DNA of 64,000 bases from Accumulibacter sp964420975 (lineage in GTDB: Bacteria; Pseudomonadota; Gammaproteobacteria; Burkholderiales; Rhodocyclaceae): contig CAYQVH010000008.1 of the NCBI GenBank assembly GCA_964420975.1, forward strand, positions 69,981 to 133,980. Direction: 5' to 3'. The first letter of the stretch is position 1; each line of letters opens with the position of its first letter. Below are positions 17,430 to 26,747 of this stretch, in pieces. A model generated the notes under the pieces. The model worked only from the letters and a program-made list of their open reading frames with translations, did not search any database and had not been told where the DNA came from. The position numbers and the translations under genes were made by a program.

Positions 17430-18206
17430 ATGGTTGCGTCGCCGACCCTCCTCGAAGCGCATGTAGTGGCCAAGCACTTTGGCGGCGTCAAGGCGTTGCA
17501 TGACGTGTCGCTGACGATTCGTCGTGGTGAAATTTACGGCCTGATCGGCCCCAATGGGGCCGGAAAAACAACCTTCTTCAACTGCCTTACCGGACTTTAC
17601 AAGAACGAGAGCGGCTACTTCACGTTTGACGGCGTTCGACTGAGTGCGGATGCGCCGCATAAGGCGGCTGAAATTGGAATCGCCCGCACTTTCCAGAACA
17701 TTCGCCTTTTCGGCAACATGACGGCCATCGAAAACGTGATGGTGGGTCGTCACTTGCGTACTCGGGCCGGCGTTGTCGGGGCGATTACCCGCAACGCGGC
17801 GACGCGGGCCGAGGAAGCGTCGATCACCCGCCGCGCGGAAGAGCTGCTCCACTATGTCGGCATTCACGAGCGAGCGTACGACTACGCCAAGAACCTGTCG
17901 TATGGCGACCAGCGTCGACTCGAGATTGCCCGCGCACTGGCGACCGAGCCCAAGTTGCTCGCTCTCGACGAGCCGGCCGCTGGTATGAACGGCACGGAAA
18001 CCGAGGCGTTGCGCTTGCTGGTCGAAGGGATTTGTCGTGATGGTGTCACGGTGTTGCTCATCGAACACGATGTCAAGCTGGTGATGGGGTTGTGTACTCG
18101 GGTCGCGGTCCTCGATTACGGTGAGAAGATCTGCGAGGACGTGCCGGCGGTGGTGCAAAGGGATGCACGAGTCATTGAGGCGTACCTGGGCGGTTCGATT
18201 GCCTGA
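17430..18206 (+). CDS. livG: Branched-chain amino acid ABC transporter ATPase LivG
   Basis: A 258-residue ATPase that powers the importer. Walker A is GPNGAGKTT, the signature is LSYGDQRRLEIARAL and Walker B is LLALDEPAAGMN. The N-terminal HFGGVKALHDVSLTIRRGEI is typical of LivG. The ATG at 17430 follows directly after the livM stop. A GTG at 17412, six codons earlier, is an alternative start. No strong ribosome binding site separates the two choices. Confidence 0.95.
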   Translation: MVASPTLLEAHVVAKHFGGVKALHDVSLTIRRGEIYGLIGPNGAGKTTFFNCLTGLYKNESGYFTFDGVRLSADAPHKAAEIGIARTFQNIRLFGNMTAIENVMVGRHLRTRAGVVGAITRNAATRAEEASITRRAEELLHYVGIHERAYDYAKNLSYGDQRRLEIARALATEPKLLALDEPAAGMNGTETEALRLLVEGICRDGVTVLLIEHDVKLVMGLCTRVAVLDYGEKICEDVPAVVQRDARVIEAYLGGSIA

Positions 18207-18221
18207 GCGAGCGGAGGATCG

Positions 18222-18926
18222 ATGCTTGAAGTCAGTGGCTTGCGTGTTTCTTACGGGGGCATTCAGGCGGTTCGCGGGATTACCTTTCACGTCAATGAAG
18301 GCGAAATGGTTGCGCTTATCGGCGCCAATGGGGCGGGTAAGAGCAGTACTCTGCGCGCACTCGCGCGCTTGCTCGATCCAGTCGGCGGCAGCGTTCGCTA
18401 TCGGGGAAAGGAGCTGGTCGCTTTGCCAGCCTACCGCTTGGTTAGCGAGGGTATCGCCTTGGTTCCCGAGGGGAGGGGGGTTTTCCCTCGCATGACGACG
18501 ATCGAAAACCTGCGGATGGGCGCCTACGCGCGCGCTGACAAGGCGGGGGTTGAAAACGATCTGGAGTTGGTGCTGTCGCACTTTCCTCGTCTCAAGGAGC
18601 GTTCCGAGCAGCTGGCCGGGACGCTATCCGGAGGCGAACAGCAGATGCTGGCGATCGGACGCGCGCTGATGAGCCGGCCAAAGCTGATGCTGCTCGACGA
18701 ACCGTCGATGGGTCTGGCGCCGATCATGGTGCAAAAGATCTTCGAAGTCATCTGCACCGTGGCGAAGGAAGGGATGACTATCTTTCTGGTCGAGCAGAAC
18801 GCCAAGCTGGCACTGGAAGTCAGTCAGCGTGGTTACGTCATGGAAAGTGGCGAAATCACGGTGACTGATGAATCGAAGCGGTTGCTCGCCGACCCGAAAG
18901 TGCGCGCGGCGTATCTTGGCGAATAG
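18222..18926 (+). CDS. livF: Branched-chain amino acid ABC transporter ATPase LivF
   Basis: A 234-residue second ATPase of the importer. Walker A is GANGAGKSS, the signature is LSGGEQQMLAIGRALMSRP and Walker B is LMLLDEPSMGLAP. The start is ATG behind GCGGAGGA. It closes the livKHMGF operon. It converges with the HDOD gene, leaving only 8 bases between the two stops, and no terminator hairpin is visible. Confidence 0.96.
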   Translation: MLEVSGLRVSYGGIQAVRGITFHVNEGEMVALIGANGAGKSSTLRALARLLDPVGGSVRYRGKELVALPAYRLVSEGIALVPEGRGVFPRMTTIENLRMGAYARADKAGVENDLELVLSHFPRLKERSEQLAGTLSGGEQQMLAIGRALMSRPKLMLLDEPSMGLAPIMVQKIFEVICTVAKEGMTIFLVEQNAKLALEVSQRGYVMESGEITVTDESKRLLADPKVRAAYLGE

Positions 18927-18934
18927 ACGCGAAA

Positions 18935-20119
18935 CTAAAGCTCCATCGCGTCGGCAAACGACAGGGCTTGCAGCTGCGAACGATTGAGTTGATGGGCTGT
19001 GAGTCCAAGCATCGCGGTCTGTTCGGCGATCGCCTGGCCGTCGTTCGATTCGCTGCTGCGCGCGAGATCGAGAAAAGGCTGGTAGCGGCCACCGTGACCA
19101 AGTAGTGCTTCACAGATGGGCTCAGGCAGGCGCATCGCCTCGAGCGCGCGCTCCATGTCAATACCGAGAAGCACGTCAAGCAGCGAAAAGGCTCCAGTAA
19201 TGAAGAGGTTGTCGTACTCCGACGGGTCTACGAGGCCGCTCGCGAGAAGTTCCATCAAACGCCCCCGCAGGAGCGCCGTGTGCATCAGCGCCGGTGCCAT
19301 CGGATCCTTACTCGCGGTACCGAGGAGCAGTGAGAGCCAGCGGTTCAGCTTCTGATAGCCGAGCATGGTCACGGCGTGCCGAAACGACTGGATCTCACAC
19401 GAGAGGCCAAAGCCGGCGGCGTTGATGTAGCGCAGCAGCTTGTATGAAATGGCGACGTCGACTTTCAGCGCGGCTTCGATCTCCCGGATCTCCGCATTGC
19501 TGCGTACGAGATTGAGCACACGTACGATGTTGGCCTGTCCCGGGCTTAGCGACTTGGACTTGGCTTGCGTCGGCGCAGTGAAAAACCACCCGGCGGCGGC
19601 TGTCATTCCGGCGTCGAGACACGTCTGGAAGCATGCGTGGCTGTCGACATTGAACGCGATGGCGATCCCGCAGGCACGGGTACGTGCAGCCAGAACCTTG
19701 AGCTGATTGGCTTGCAGGGTCGCGCTATCAAATCCGATAAAGCGCAAGCGTACGCCAGAAGCGAGTGCCTGCGCCGCCTGCGGATCGAAGTGCAGGCAAA
19801 CCGTCGGTTGAAACGTTTGCAGGGTATTTATCACGTCGGCGCCGTGCGGTCCGACCAGCAGCGCCGCCGGCAGTTCGATGGCGATGTGTTCCGGTGCCGG
19901 CCAGTCGAGGAGTTCGGCGTCACAGCCAGTCGCACCGCAGGTGACAAAAACGGGCTTGCTGCCAGTCGGCCAGGCGTTGGCCAAATCAGTGAGCATGCCC
20001 ACCGCGTCGGTGGCGTTCGCCTCCTCTCCGTAATGTAGAGTCAGGCGCGTCGCGATGACCTTGCTCTGACGATTCACCAGTGGCTGGCGCGAGACGAACA
20101 CGTCATGCATCAGGGGCAA
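18935..20119 (-). CDS. HDOD domain protein with degenerate EAL-like domain
   Basis: A 394-residue protein with two parts. The N-terminal half (about 5-200) follows the EAL fold pattern of YuxH-type proteins (VFVSRQPLVNRQSKVIATRL) but lacks the EAL catalytic and metal-binding residues, so it should not hydrolyse cyclic di-GMP. The C-terminal half (about 200-385) is an HDOD domain (YKLLRYINAAGFGL, HAVTMLGYQKLNRWLSLLL). Such proteins act in signalling, often linked to pili and surface behaviour. The start could be the ATG at 20119 or one three codons later. Confidence 0.8.
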   Translation of the reverse strand: MPLMHDVFVSRQPLVNRQSKVIATRLTLHYGEEANATDAVGMLTDLANAWPTGSKPVFVTCGATGCDAELLDWPAPEHIAIELPAALLVGPHGADVINTLQTFQPTVCLHFDPQAAQALASGVRLRFIGFDSATLQANQLKVLAARTRACGIAIAFNVDSHACFQTCLDAGMTAAAGWFFTAPTQAKSKSLSPGQANIVRVLNLVRSNAEIREIEAALKVDVAISYKLLRYINAAGFGLSCEIQSFRHAVTMLGYQKLNRWLSLLLGTASKDPMAPALMHTALLRGRLMELLASGLVDPSEYDNLFITGAFSLLDVLLGIDMERALEAMRLPEPICEALLGHGGRYQPFLDLARSSESNDGQAIAEQTAMLGLTAHQLNRSQLQALSFADAMEL

Positions 20120-20127
20120 TCCTCACG

Positions 20128-21180
20128 TCAAGGGGTGATTGGGGTCGCCTCGATGGCGGCGAGCACATCCGGCGCGAAGTCGAAAGCGTCCGCGAAGAAC
20201 TCCTCGGGCGGTAAACCGCATTCGGAAACGAAGTCTCGACGTGCCGCGGCGACCATCGCTGGCGAACCGCACACGTAGACTTGATACGCCGACAAATCGG
20301 GATGATCCTCCATCGCCGCATGGTGCACGAAACCTGTGCGTCCGCGCCAGTGGTCGTCATCAGTCGGTTCCGAGAGCACCGGCGTGAAACGAATGCGTTC
20401 GCCGAGCGACGGCCAGCGGGCAGCGAGGTCAAGGAGGTAAAGGTCGACGCGGTGGCGTCCCCCCCAGTAAATGTGCATCGCTCGCTCCGTTCTTTCCGCC
20501 AACGCGTGTTCGACGATCGACTTGATGGGTGCGAACCCAGTGCCGCCGGCAATCAGCAGCACGGGCTTGGTTGACTCCTCGCGCAGGAAGAACGTACCCA
20601 GCGGTCCCCGTAGACGCAACAGATCGCGTTCGCGCAGCGTAGTGAAGACGTGGGCGGTGAAGTGACCGCCGGTGATGAGGCGGACGTGCAGTTCCAGACG
20701 CGCGTCGTCGTGAGGCGCGTTGGCTAGGGAAAACGCCCGTCGCTTGCCGTCCTTGAGCAGAATATCGACATACTGGCCCGCTAGGTACTGCAAGCGTTCG
20801 TTCGCAGGCAGTGTTAGTTCGACGACCATGACGTCGGGAGCGGCACGCGTCAGACGATGCACCCGTGCTGGCAAGGTGCGCACAGGCAGGTCGCCAAGCG
20901 AGCGGAATTCGCGGCTTTCGATCAAGAGGTCGCTACGCGCCTCGGCACAACAGAAGAGGGCGAAGCCCAGTCGCCGATCGGCCTCGCTAAGTACGTCAAG
21001 ACGCGCCTTGCCGTGCAGGAAGTCGCCTGTCAGTACCCTGCCGCGGCACGTGCCACAAGCGCCGTCGCGGCAGCCATAGGGAAGAGTCAGCCCTTGTCGA
21101 AGCGCGGCCTCGAGAATCGTTTCGCCGGCCTGGGTCTGGAAGCGGTGCTGGCTCGCCTGAATGCTGACCTGAAAACTCAT
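20128..21180 (-). CDS. Ferredoxin-FAD/NAD(P)H reductase (CDP-6-deoxy-glucoseen reductase-like)
   Basis: A 350-residue electron-transfer flavoprotein. The ATG at 21180 is chosen; a longer in-frame reading to 21426 has no conserved sequence. The plant-type [2Fe-2S] domain has C37, C42 and C45 in GCRDGACGTC and the fourth ligand in FCCAE (77 or 78). The FAD motif is RRAFSLAN and the nucleotide-binding motif GGTGFAPIKS, with a terminal YVCGSPAMV. It is a clear paralogue of the C-terminal half of the fused cytochrome at 59603-61516. Annotated members are often called AscD-like, but no sugar-deoxygenation genes are near, so its real partner is unknown. Confidence 0.85.
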   Translation of the reverse strand: MSFQVSIQASQHRFQTQAGETILEAALRQGLTLPYGCRDGACGTCRGRVLTGDFLHGKARLDVLSEADRRLGFALFCCAEARSDLLIESREFRSLGDLPVRTLPARVHRLTRAAPDVMVVELTLPANERLQYLAGQYVDILLKDGKRRAFSLANAPHDDARLELHVRLITGGHFTAHVFTTLRERDLLRLRGPLGTFFLREESTKPVLLIAGGTGFAPIKSIVEHALAERTERAMHIYWGGRHRVDLYLLDLAARWPSLGERIRFTPVLSEPTDDDHWRGRTGFVHHAAMEDHPDLSAYQVYVCGSPAMVAAARRDFVSECGLPPEEFFADAFDFAPDVLAAIEATPITP

Positions 21181-21219
21181 CCCGCCTCCGCCAGTGTCCG
21201 ATTCCGGTAAGATTGCGCA

Positions 21220-22125
21220 GTGCAGAAACTGTTGATTGTCGGCAGCGGTGACATCGCGTGCCGAATGTTGCCGAGGCTGCTTGGTCGTTACCAGATTTAC
21301 GCCCTGGTGCGAGACCCTGAGCAGCAGGCGGCGTGGCGCGAAAGGGGCGTCAGACCCGTTGTCGCCGACCTCGACGATCCGGAAAGCCTGAGGCGCCTCA
21401 CCGGTTTGGCTGACGTCGTCGTGCACCTTGCGCCGCCGCCCGCCGCCGGGGACAGCATGGATGGCTCCGACGCCCGGGACACGCGCACCCAGCGACTCCT
21501 TGCAGCTCTCTCCCGTGGTCGCAGTCTACCACAGCGAATCGTCTATCTCAGCACCAGCGGCGTCTACGGTGACTGCTCAGGCGACCTCGTCAGCGAGACG
21601 CGCGCCGTTCGCCCCCGTACGGCACGCGCCTTGCGCCGTGTCGATGCCGAACGGCGGCTGCGCGCGCTGGGACGTCGGGGGGTCGTGGTTTGCATCCTGC
21701 GCGTGCCCGGCATCTATGCGGCCGATCGACTGCCATTGGAACGCTTGCGCCGGCGTGTCCCGGCGTTGCGCGACGAGGACGACGTCTTCAGCAATCACAT
21801 TCATGCCGACGATCTGGCGAGGCTCGCCTGCGCGGCGTTACGCTATGGACGAAGCAACCGTGCTTACAATGCCAGTGACGATTCGCAACTCAAAATGGGA
21901 CAATACTTCGATCTGGTTGCCGACCACTTTGGTCTGCCCAGAGCGCCACGGATTACGCGTCGCGAGGCCGATGAGCGACTGCTGCCGCTCCAGCTTTCGT
22001 TCATGAGCGAGTCGCGCCGCCTAATCAATCAGCGAGTCAAGACCGAGTTCAACGTGGCGTTTCGCTATCCGCGGGTCGAGGATGGACTCGCTGCCGCGAG
22101 CCGTGAAAGGGGCGACAGGTGTTGA
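21220..22125 (+). CDS. NAD-dependent epimerase/dehydratase family protein
   Basis: A 301-residue Rossmann-fold protein of the extended short-chain dehydrogenase type. It starts with QKLLIVGSGDIACRMLPRLL (GxGxxA nucleotide motif) and has IVYLSTSGVYGDCSGD, with the usual catalytic Ser/Tyr region. The expected YxxxK is not clearly preserved (around RALRRVDAERRL), so the enzyme may be atypical. The GTG start is 39 bases from the divergent reductase gene. It overlaps the next gene by 7 bases. Substrate unknown. Confidence 0.75.
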   Translation: MQKLLIVGSGDIACRMLPRLLGRYQIYALVRDPEQQAAWRERGVRPVVADLDDPESLRRLTGLADVVVHLAPPPAAGDSMDGSDARDTRTQRLLAALSRGRSLPQRIVYLSTSGVYGDCSGDLVSETRAVRPRTARALRRVDAERRLRALGRRGVVVCILRVPGIYAADRLPLERLRRRVPALRDEDDVFSNHIHADDLARLACAALRYGRSNRAYNASDDSQLKMGQYFDLVADHFGLPRAPRITRREADERLLPLQLSFMSESRRLINQRVKTEFNVAFRYPRVEDGLAAASRERGDRC

Positions 22126-22535
22126 CGATCAAGGTCATCCATTTGTGGCTGGTGGTCAGCTGGTTTGCCGGTCTGTTTTACCTGCCGCGCATCTTTGTCA
22201 ATCTGGCGATGGTGCCGGAAGACAGCGTTGCCGAGCGCGATCGATTGCTGCTGATGGCGCGCAAGCTCTATCGTTTCATGACGCCGATCGGAGTTTTGGC
22301 CGTCGTTTTCGGGTGTTGGTTGTGGTTCGGTTTTGGTTTTGCCGGTGGCTGGTTGCATTTGAAAACCGTCCTGGTTGCCCTCTTGCTTGCTTATCACGCT
22401 TACTGTGGACGCTTGCTGCGGTGCTTTGCGGAACGACGAAACCGGCGTGGCCACGTCTGGTTTCGCTACTTCAACGAGCTGCCGGTCCTAATCTTGCTGG
22501 CGGTGACCTGGCTGGCTGTCGTCAAACCTTTCTAA
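22119..22535 (+). CDS. Small HemJ/CopD-like membrane protein
   Basis: A 138-residue protein with about four membrane segments. The N-terminal VIHLWLVVSWFAGLFYLPRI resembles the conserved first helix of the HemJ (UPF0093) family, which has been shown to act as protoporphyrinogen oxidase in some bacteria, and of CopD-type proteins. The GTG start overlaps the preceding epimerase gene. A heme-biosynthesis role is possible but not shown. The assignment to HemJ rather than the wider CopD group is uncertain. Confidence 0.65.
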   Translation: MLTIKVIHLWLVVSWFAGLFYLPRIFVNLAMVPEDSVAERDRLLLMARKLYRFMTPIGVLAVVFGCWLWFGFGFAGGWLHLKTVLVALLLAYHAYCGRLLRCFAERRNRRGHVWFRYFNELPVLILLAVTWLAVVKPF

Positions 22536-22553
22536 CGTCGCGATCAACGATCA

Positions 22554-23711
22554 GTGGAAACCTTTTTTGCCACCTGTCCACGTGGACTCGAGCCGTTGCT
22601 CGTCGAGGATCTGTCAGCGGTCGGTGCGGGCGGAGTGCAGAAGACCGCGGGCGGGGTACAGTTCCGCGGAGACTGGTCAGTTTGCTACCGCGCCAACCTC
22701 CACTCGAGGATCGCAACCCGCATCCTCTGGCAGGTAGCCACCGGACGCTACGACGACGAAGGCGACATTTATCGTATGGCGCTCGCTGTCTCGTGGCCGC
22801 GGTGGTTCTCACCCGAGGCGACGATTCGGGTCGACGTGACTGCCCAGAAGAGTCCGCTGAAGAGTCTGGAGTTCCTTACCCTGCGCATCAAGGATGGCAT
22901 TTGCGATCGCTTTCGCCAGGACTGTGGGCAGCGACCGAGCGTCGACCGGCGACAACCGGGCGTTCGCCTTCAGGGTTTTGTTACAGCCGATCGCTGCACC
23001 TTGTACGTCGATACGTCGGGTGCACCGCTGTATCAGCGGGGATTGCGCCAGAAATCCGTCGATGCCCCATTGAAAGAGAACCTTGCCGCGGGAATCCTCC
23101 GTCTCAGTGGTTGGCGTCCGGGTATTCCCTTGCTCGATCCGATGTGCGGCGGGGGAACGCTGCTCATCGAGGCGGCGCAGCTTGCCCATGGCATCGCCGC
23201 GGGCGCGCGGCGAGAGTTTGCCTTTCAGCGCTTTCGCCACTTCGACGGGGTGCTCTGGCGGCGCCTCCTGGATGCCGCTCGGGCGGCTGAAAACGAGGTC
23301 GGTACGGCGAATATTTTCGGCAGCGACCATTCTCCGTCGGCAGTCCGTGCCGCAATGGCCAACCTTGACCGCTGCGGACTGCTGCCGGGAGTCGACTTGC
23401 AGGTTGCGGATGTGCTTGAACGCGACGCTCCGGCGGCTGCCGGCATACTGCTGACGAACCCGCCCTATGGCGAGCGAGTGGCCAACAGCGATGCGATGGC
23501 GTCGTTCTACCCGTTACTCGCAAGCGTGCTGAAACGTCGCTTTGCCGGGTGGACCTGTTGCTTGCTGAGTGCCGACACTCGATTGCCCGTCCTCATGCGT
23601 TTGGCTCCGAGGCGGCGAACCCCGCTGTTCAACGGTGCGCTCGAATGTCGTCTTTATGACTTCCGGATGGTTGCCGGCAGCAACCGGGGTGCGCCTGAGA
23701 AGGTGACTTAA
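22554..23711 (+). CDS. THUMP domain rRNA guanine-N2 methyltransferase (RlmL N-terminal type)
   Basis: A 385-residue class I methyltransferase. The N-terminal part (FFATCPRGLEPLLVEDLSAV) and THUMP-like RNA-binding domain are followed by LLDPMCGGGTLLIEAA (S-adenosylmethionine binding) and the catalytic NPPYGER. It corresponds to the N-terminal half of E. coli RlmL, which methylates G2445 of 23S rRNA. The second RlmK-like half is absent, as in many shorter homologues. The start is GTG at 22554. Confidence 0.85.
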   Translation: METFFATCPRGLEPLLVEDLSAVGAGGVQKTAGGVQFRGDWSVCYRANLHSRIATRILWQVATGRYDDEGDIYRMALAVSWPRWFSPEATIRVDVTAQKSPLKSLEFLTLRIKDGICDRFRQDCGQRPSVDRRQPGVRLQGFVTADRCTLYVDTSGAPLYQRGLRQKSVDAPLKENLAAGILRLSGWRPGIPLLDPMCGGGTLLIEAAQLAHGIAAGARREFAFQRFRHFDGVLWRRLLDAARAAENEVGTANIFGSDHSPSAVRAAMANLDRCGLLPGVDLQVADVLERDAPAAAGILLTNPPYGERVANSDAMASFYPLLASVLKRRFAGWTCCLLSADTRLPVLMRLAPRRRTPLFNGALECRLYDFRMVAGSNRGAPEKVT

Positions 23712-23767
23712 GGAGAAGCGGCGGGGCTGGCCGGTGAGACTTGCGGTCGTCCGCTGGGTCGTTGCGC

Positions 23768-24907
23768 CTATTCGATGATGTCAAGATGACCGATGCCGGC
23801 TGTCAGATCACGATCCTTCGACTCCTTGCCGTGCAGCTTGATCTGCAGGCGCAAGTCATTGAGCGAGTCGGCGTTGCGCAAGGCATCTTCGTACTTGATC
23901 TGGCCCGCTTCGTAGAGGTCGAACAGCGCCTGATCGAAAGTCTGCATGCCCAATTCGCGGGAGCGTTTCATCACCTCCTTGATCTCATGCACCTGGCCTT
24001 TGAAAATCAGGTCGGAAATCAATGGCGAATTGAGCATCACCTCGATCGCGGGGACGCGACCTTTGCCGTCTTTCTTTGGCATCAGGCGCTGCGAGATGAA
24101 GGCGCGCAGATTGAGGGAGAGGTCCATCAGCAACTGGTGGCGTCGCTCTTCGGGGAAGAAGTTGATGATGCGGTCGATTGCCTGGTTGGTGTTGTTGGCG
24201 TGCAAGGTCGCCAAACACAGGTGTCCAGTTTCAGCAAAGGCTATCGCGTAGTCCATCGTTGCGCGATCGCGAATTTCACCCATCATGATGACGTTCGGCG
24301 CCTGACGCAGGGTGTTCTTGAGCGCAGCTTCCCAGGAATCGGTGTCGACACCGACTTCGCGCTGGGTGACGATGCACTTCTTGTGCTCGTGCACGAATTC
24401 GATCGGATCCTCGATCGTGATGATATGACCCTGGCTGTTGCGGTTGCGGTGGTCGACGAGGGCAGCGAGCGACGTCGTCTTGCCGGTGCCGGTTCCCCCG
24501 ACAAAAACGACCAGGCCACGCGCCGCCAGCGAAATGTCCTTGAGGACAGGCGGCAGGCCGAGTTCGTCGAGCGTGGGAACGACCAGGTTGATCGTTCGGC
24601 AGACGACCGCGATCCGCCCTTGCTGGACCATGGCATTGACCCGGAAACGGCCAATCCCCGAAGGAGAAATGGCAAAGTTGCACTCTTTGCGCTCTTCGAA
24701 GTCCGCCGCCTGCCGATCGTTCATGATCGATCGCGCGAGTTCAGCCGAGTGCTGCGGCAGGAGCGGCTGATTCGACACCGGCACCACCTTGCCGTCAATC
24801 TTGATCGCCGGCGGGAAGTGCGCCGTGATGAAAAGGTCGGAACCATTCTTCTGCGTCATCAGACGCAGCAGTTCGTGCATAAACTTCAGTGCCTGGTCGT
24901 GCTCCAT
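23768..24907 (-). CDS. pilU: Type IV pilus retraction ATPase PilU
   Basis: A 379-residue hexameric ATPase that works with PilT to retract type IV pili. Walker A is GGTGTGKTTS, the Asp box IITIEDPIEFVHEHKKCIV, Walker B EIRDRATMDYAIAFAETGHL and the His box LATLHANN. The ATG at 24907 is chosen; upstream in-frame sequence is unlike the family. The AIEVMLNSPLI segment before the C-terminal helices is typical. It is downstream of pilT with 31 bases between. Confidence 0.95.
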   Translation of the reverse strand: MEHDQALKFMHELLRLMTQKNGSDLFITAHFPPAIKIDGKVVPVSNQPLLPQHSAELARSIMNDRQAADFEERKECNFAISPSGIGRFRVNAMVQQGRIAVVCRTINLVVPTLDELGLPPVLKDISLAARGLVVFVGGTGTGKTTSLAALVDHRNRNSQGHIITIEDPIEFVHEHKKCIVTQREVGVDTDSWEAALKNTLRQAPNVIMMGEIRDRATMDYAIAFAETGHLCLATLHANNTNQAIDRIINFFPEERRHQLLMDLSLNLRAFISQRLMPKKDGKGRVPAIEVMLNSPLISDLIFKGQVHEIKEVMKRSRELGMQTFDQALFDLYEAGQIKYEDALRNADSLNDLRLQIKLHGKESKDRDLTAGIGHLDIIE

Positions 24908-24938
24908 GGTTCCCTCTTGCGCTGACTCGGGCGGGGAC

Positions 24939-25985
24939 TTAGACGCCCGGAAAGACATCCTTGTTTGCCGCTTTCGCTCGGGCTTCGGAAGCGGCGACGA
25001 CGTTGCGTTTGACCAGTTCAAGAAGACTGTGGTCGAGCGTCTGCATGCCGAATTGCTGGCCAGTCTGCATCGTCGAGTACATCTGTGCGATCTTGTTTTC
25101 CCGGATCAGGTTGCGGATCGCCGGCGTGCCGATCAGAATCTCGTGGGCGGCAACCCGGCCTTGGCCGTCCTTGGTCTTCAGGAGGGTCTGCGAAATGACC
25201 GCGCGCAGGGATTCGGACAGCATCGAGCGTACCATTTCCTTTTCCGCCGCCGGAAAGACGTCGATGACGCGGTCGATCGTCTTGGCTGCGCTCGACGTGT
25301 GCAAGGTGCCAAAAACCAGGTGACCGGTCTCGGCCGCGGTCAGTGCCAGGCGGATTGTTTCCAGGTCGCGCATTTCGCCAACGAGGATCACATCCGGGTC
25401 CTCGCGGAGTGCCGAGCGTAAAGCGTTCTGGAACGACAAGGTGTGTGGGCCGACCTCCCGTTGATTGATCAAACACTTCTTCGGCTGATGCACAAACTCG
25501 ATCGGGTCTTCAACCGTCAGAATGTGGCCGTAGGCCGTCTCGTTGACGTGATTGATCATCGCTGCCAGGGTCGTCGACTTTCCTGAACCGGTGGGTCCGG
25601 TGACGACGACGATGCCACGCGGGTATTCCGAGATCTGCTTGAAGATCTTTGGACAGTTGAGTTCCTCGAGGGTCAGCACTTTCGACGGGACCGTCCGGAA
25701 GACCGCGCCAGCGCCTCGGTTCTGTACGAAGGCGTTGACGCGGAAGCGCGCCAGATTCGGGATCTCGAACGAGAAGTCACACTCGAACGTGTCCTCGTAG
25801 TGCTTGCGCTGGCTGTCGCTCATGATGTCGTACACCATGCCATGCACATCCTTGTGCTCCATCGCCGGCAGGTTGATGCGGCGCACGTCGCCGTTTACCC
25901 GGATCATTGGGGGCAGTCCCGACGAGAGATGAAGGTCGGATGCCTTGTTCTTGACGCTGAAGGCAAGCAGTTCCGTGATGTCCAT
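24939..25985 (-). CDS. pilT: Type IV pilus retraction ATPase PilT
   Basis: A 348-residue motor for pilus retraction and twitching. The N-terminus MDITELLAFSVKNKASDLHL is typical. Walker A is GPTGSGKST, the Asp box LTVEDPIEFVHQPKKCLI, and Walker B/His box GEMRDLETIRLALTAAETGH and GTLHTSSAAK. AHEILIGTPAIRNLIRE is the conserved PilT C-terminal motif. It is divergent from yggS and forms an operon with pilU. The Pil-Chp control genes lie at 33646-42609 in the same window. Confidence 0.97.
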   Translation of the reverse strand: MDITELLAFSVKNKASDLHLSSGLPPMIRVNGDVRRINLPAMEHKDVHGMVYDIMSDSQRKHYEDTFECDFSFEIPNLARFRVNAFVQNRGAGAVFRTVPSKVLTLEELNCPKIFKQISEYPRGIVVVTGPTGSGKSTTLAAMINHVNETAYGHILTVEDPIEFVHQPKKCLINQREVGPHTLSFQNALRSALREDPDVILVGEMRDLETIRLALTAAETGHLVFGTLHTSSAAKTIDRVIDVFPAAEKEMVRSMLSESLRAVISQTLLKTKDGQGRVAAHEILIGTPAIRNLIRENKIAQMYSTMQTGQQFGMQTLDHSLLELVKRNVVAASEARAKAANKDVFPGV

Positions 25986-26017
25986 CCGGTTGAGTCCTCA
26001 GGCGGTAGGCAGGGCGC

Positions 26018-26028
26018 GGTGCTATACT
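26018..26028 (+). promoter_or_regulatory. Extended -10 promoter for yggS-proC-yggT
   Basis: TATACT (26023-26028) is preceded by TG one base upstream (26020-26021), the extended -10 arrangement. Transcription would begin near 26035, about 20 bases before the yggS ATG. No good -35 is seen, which is acceptable for this promoter class. It lies in the 69-base gap divergent from pilT. Confidence 0.5.
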
Positions 26029-26054
26029 ACGCATAACCCGCGCAACGCCCGATT

Positions 26055-26747
26055 ATGACCACACTTTCTGCCAAGCTGCAAGCCGTGCTCGCGCGAATCG
26101 CAGAGAGCGCGCGGCAGTGGGGACGCGATCCGGCGGAGATTCGCCTGCTCGTGGTCAGCAAGTCATGGCCGGTGGCGAGTGTTCGCGAGGTGGTCGCTGC
26201 AGGACAACGGGCCTTCGGCGAAAGTTATGTGCAGGAAAGTCTGCTCAAGGTTGCCGAACTCGGCGGCGCAGGGATCGAATGGCACTTCATCGGCCCCCTA
26301 CAGGCCAATAAAACGCGCCGTGTCGCCGAGACCTTCGCTTGGGTTCACTCCGTCGACCAGTTGCGGATCGCCGAGCGTCTCTCGGCTCAGCGTCCGCTCT
26401 CACTGCCATCGCTTGCCGTCTGTCTGCAAGTCAACGTCAGTGGCGAGGCGAGCAAGGCCGGCGTTGCGCTGGCTGCCGTGCCCGCGTTGGCACGAGCGAT
26501 CGCCGCTCTCCCTCATCTGCAGCTGCGTGGACTGATGACCGTTCCCGCCGTCAGCAGCGATTTCAACGAGCAAAGGCGCCCGTTTCGTCGTCTACGCGAA
26601 CTTGCAGAGCAGCTTCGCGCTGACGGTTTGCCGCTCGATACGCTGTCCATGGGCATGTCGGAGGATCTTGAGGCAGCCATTGCCGAGGGGGCGACGCTGG
26701 TGCGCGTCGGGACGGCAGTTTTTGGCGAAAGAAGCGGAGCATCATGA
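26055..26747 (+). CDS. yggS: Pyridoxal phosphate homeostasis protein (YggS/PROSC family)
   Basis: A 230-residue PLP-binding protein with an alanine-racemase-like barrel and no known enzymatic activity; it buffers PLP levels. The PLP lysine lies in LLVVSKSWP near residue 36. Further motifs are FGESYVQE, WHFIGPLQANK and LDTLSMGMSEDLEAAI. It is followed by proC with a 4-base overlap, the frequent pilT-yggS-proC-yggT neighbourhood. Confidence 0.95.
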   Translation: MTTLSAKLQAVLARIAESARQWGRDPAEIRLLVVSKSWPVASVREVVAAGQRAFGESYVQESLLKVAELGGAGIEWHFIGPLQANKTRRVAETFAWVHSVDQLRIAERLSAQRPLSLPSLAVCLQVNVSGEASKAGVALAAVPALARAIAALPHLQLRGLMTVPAVSSDFNEQRRPFRRLRELAEQLRADGLPLDTLSMGMSEDLEAAIAEGATLVRVGTAVFGERSGAS

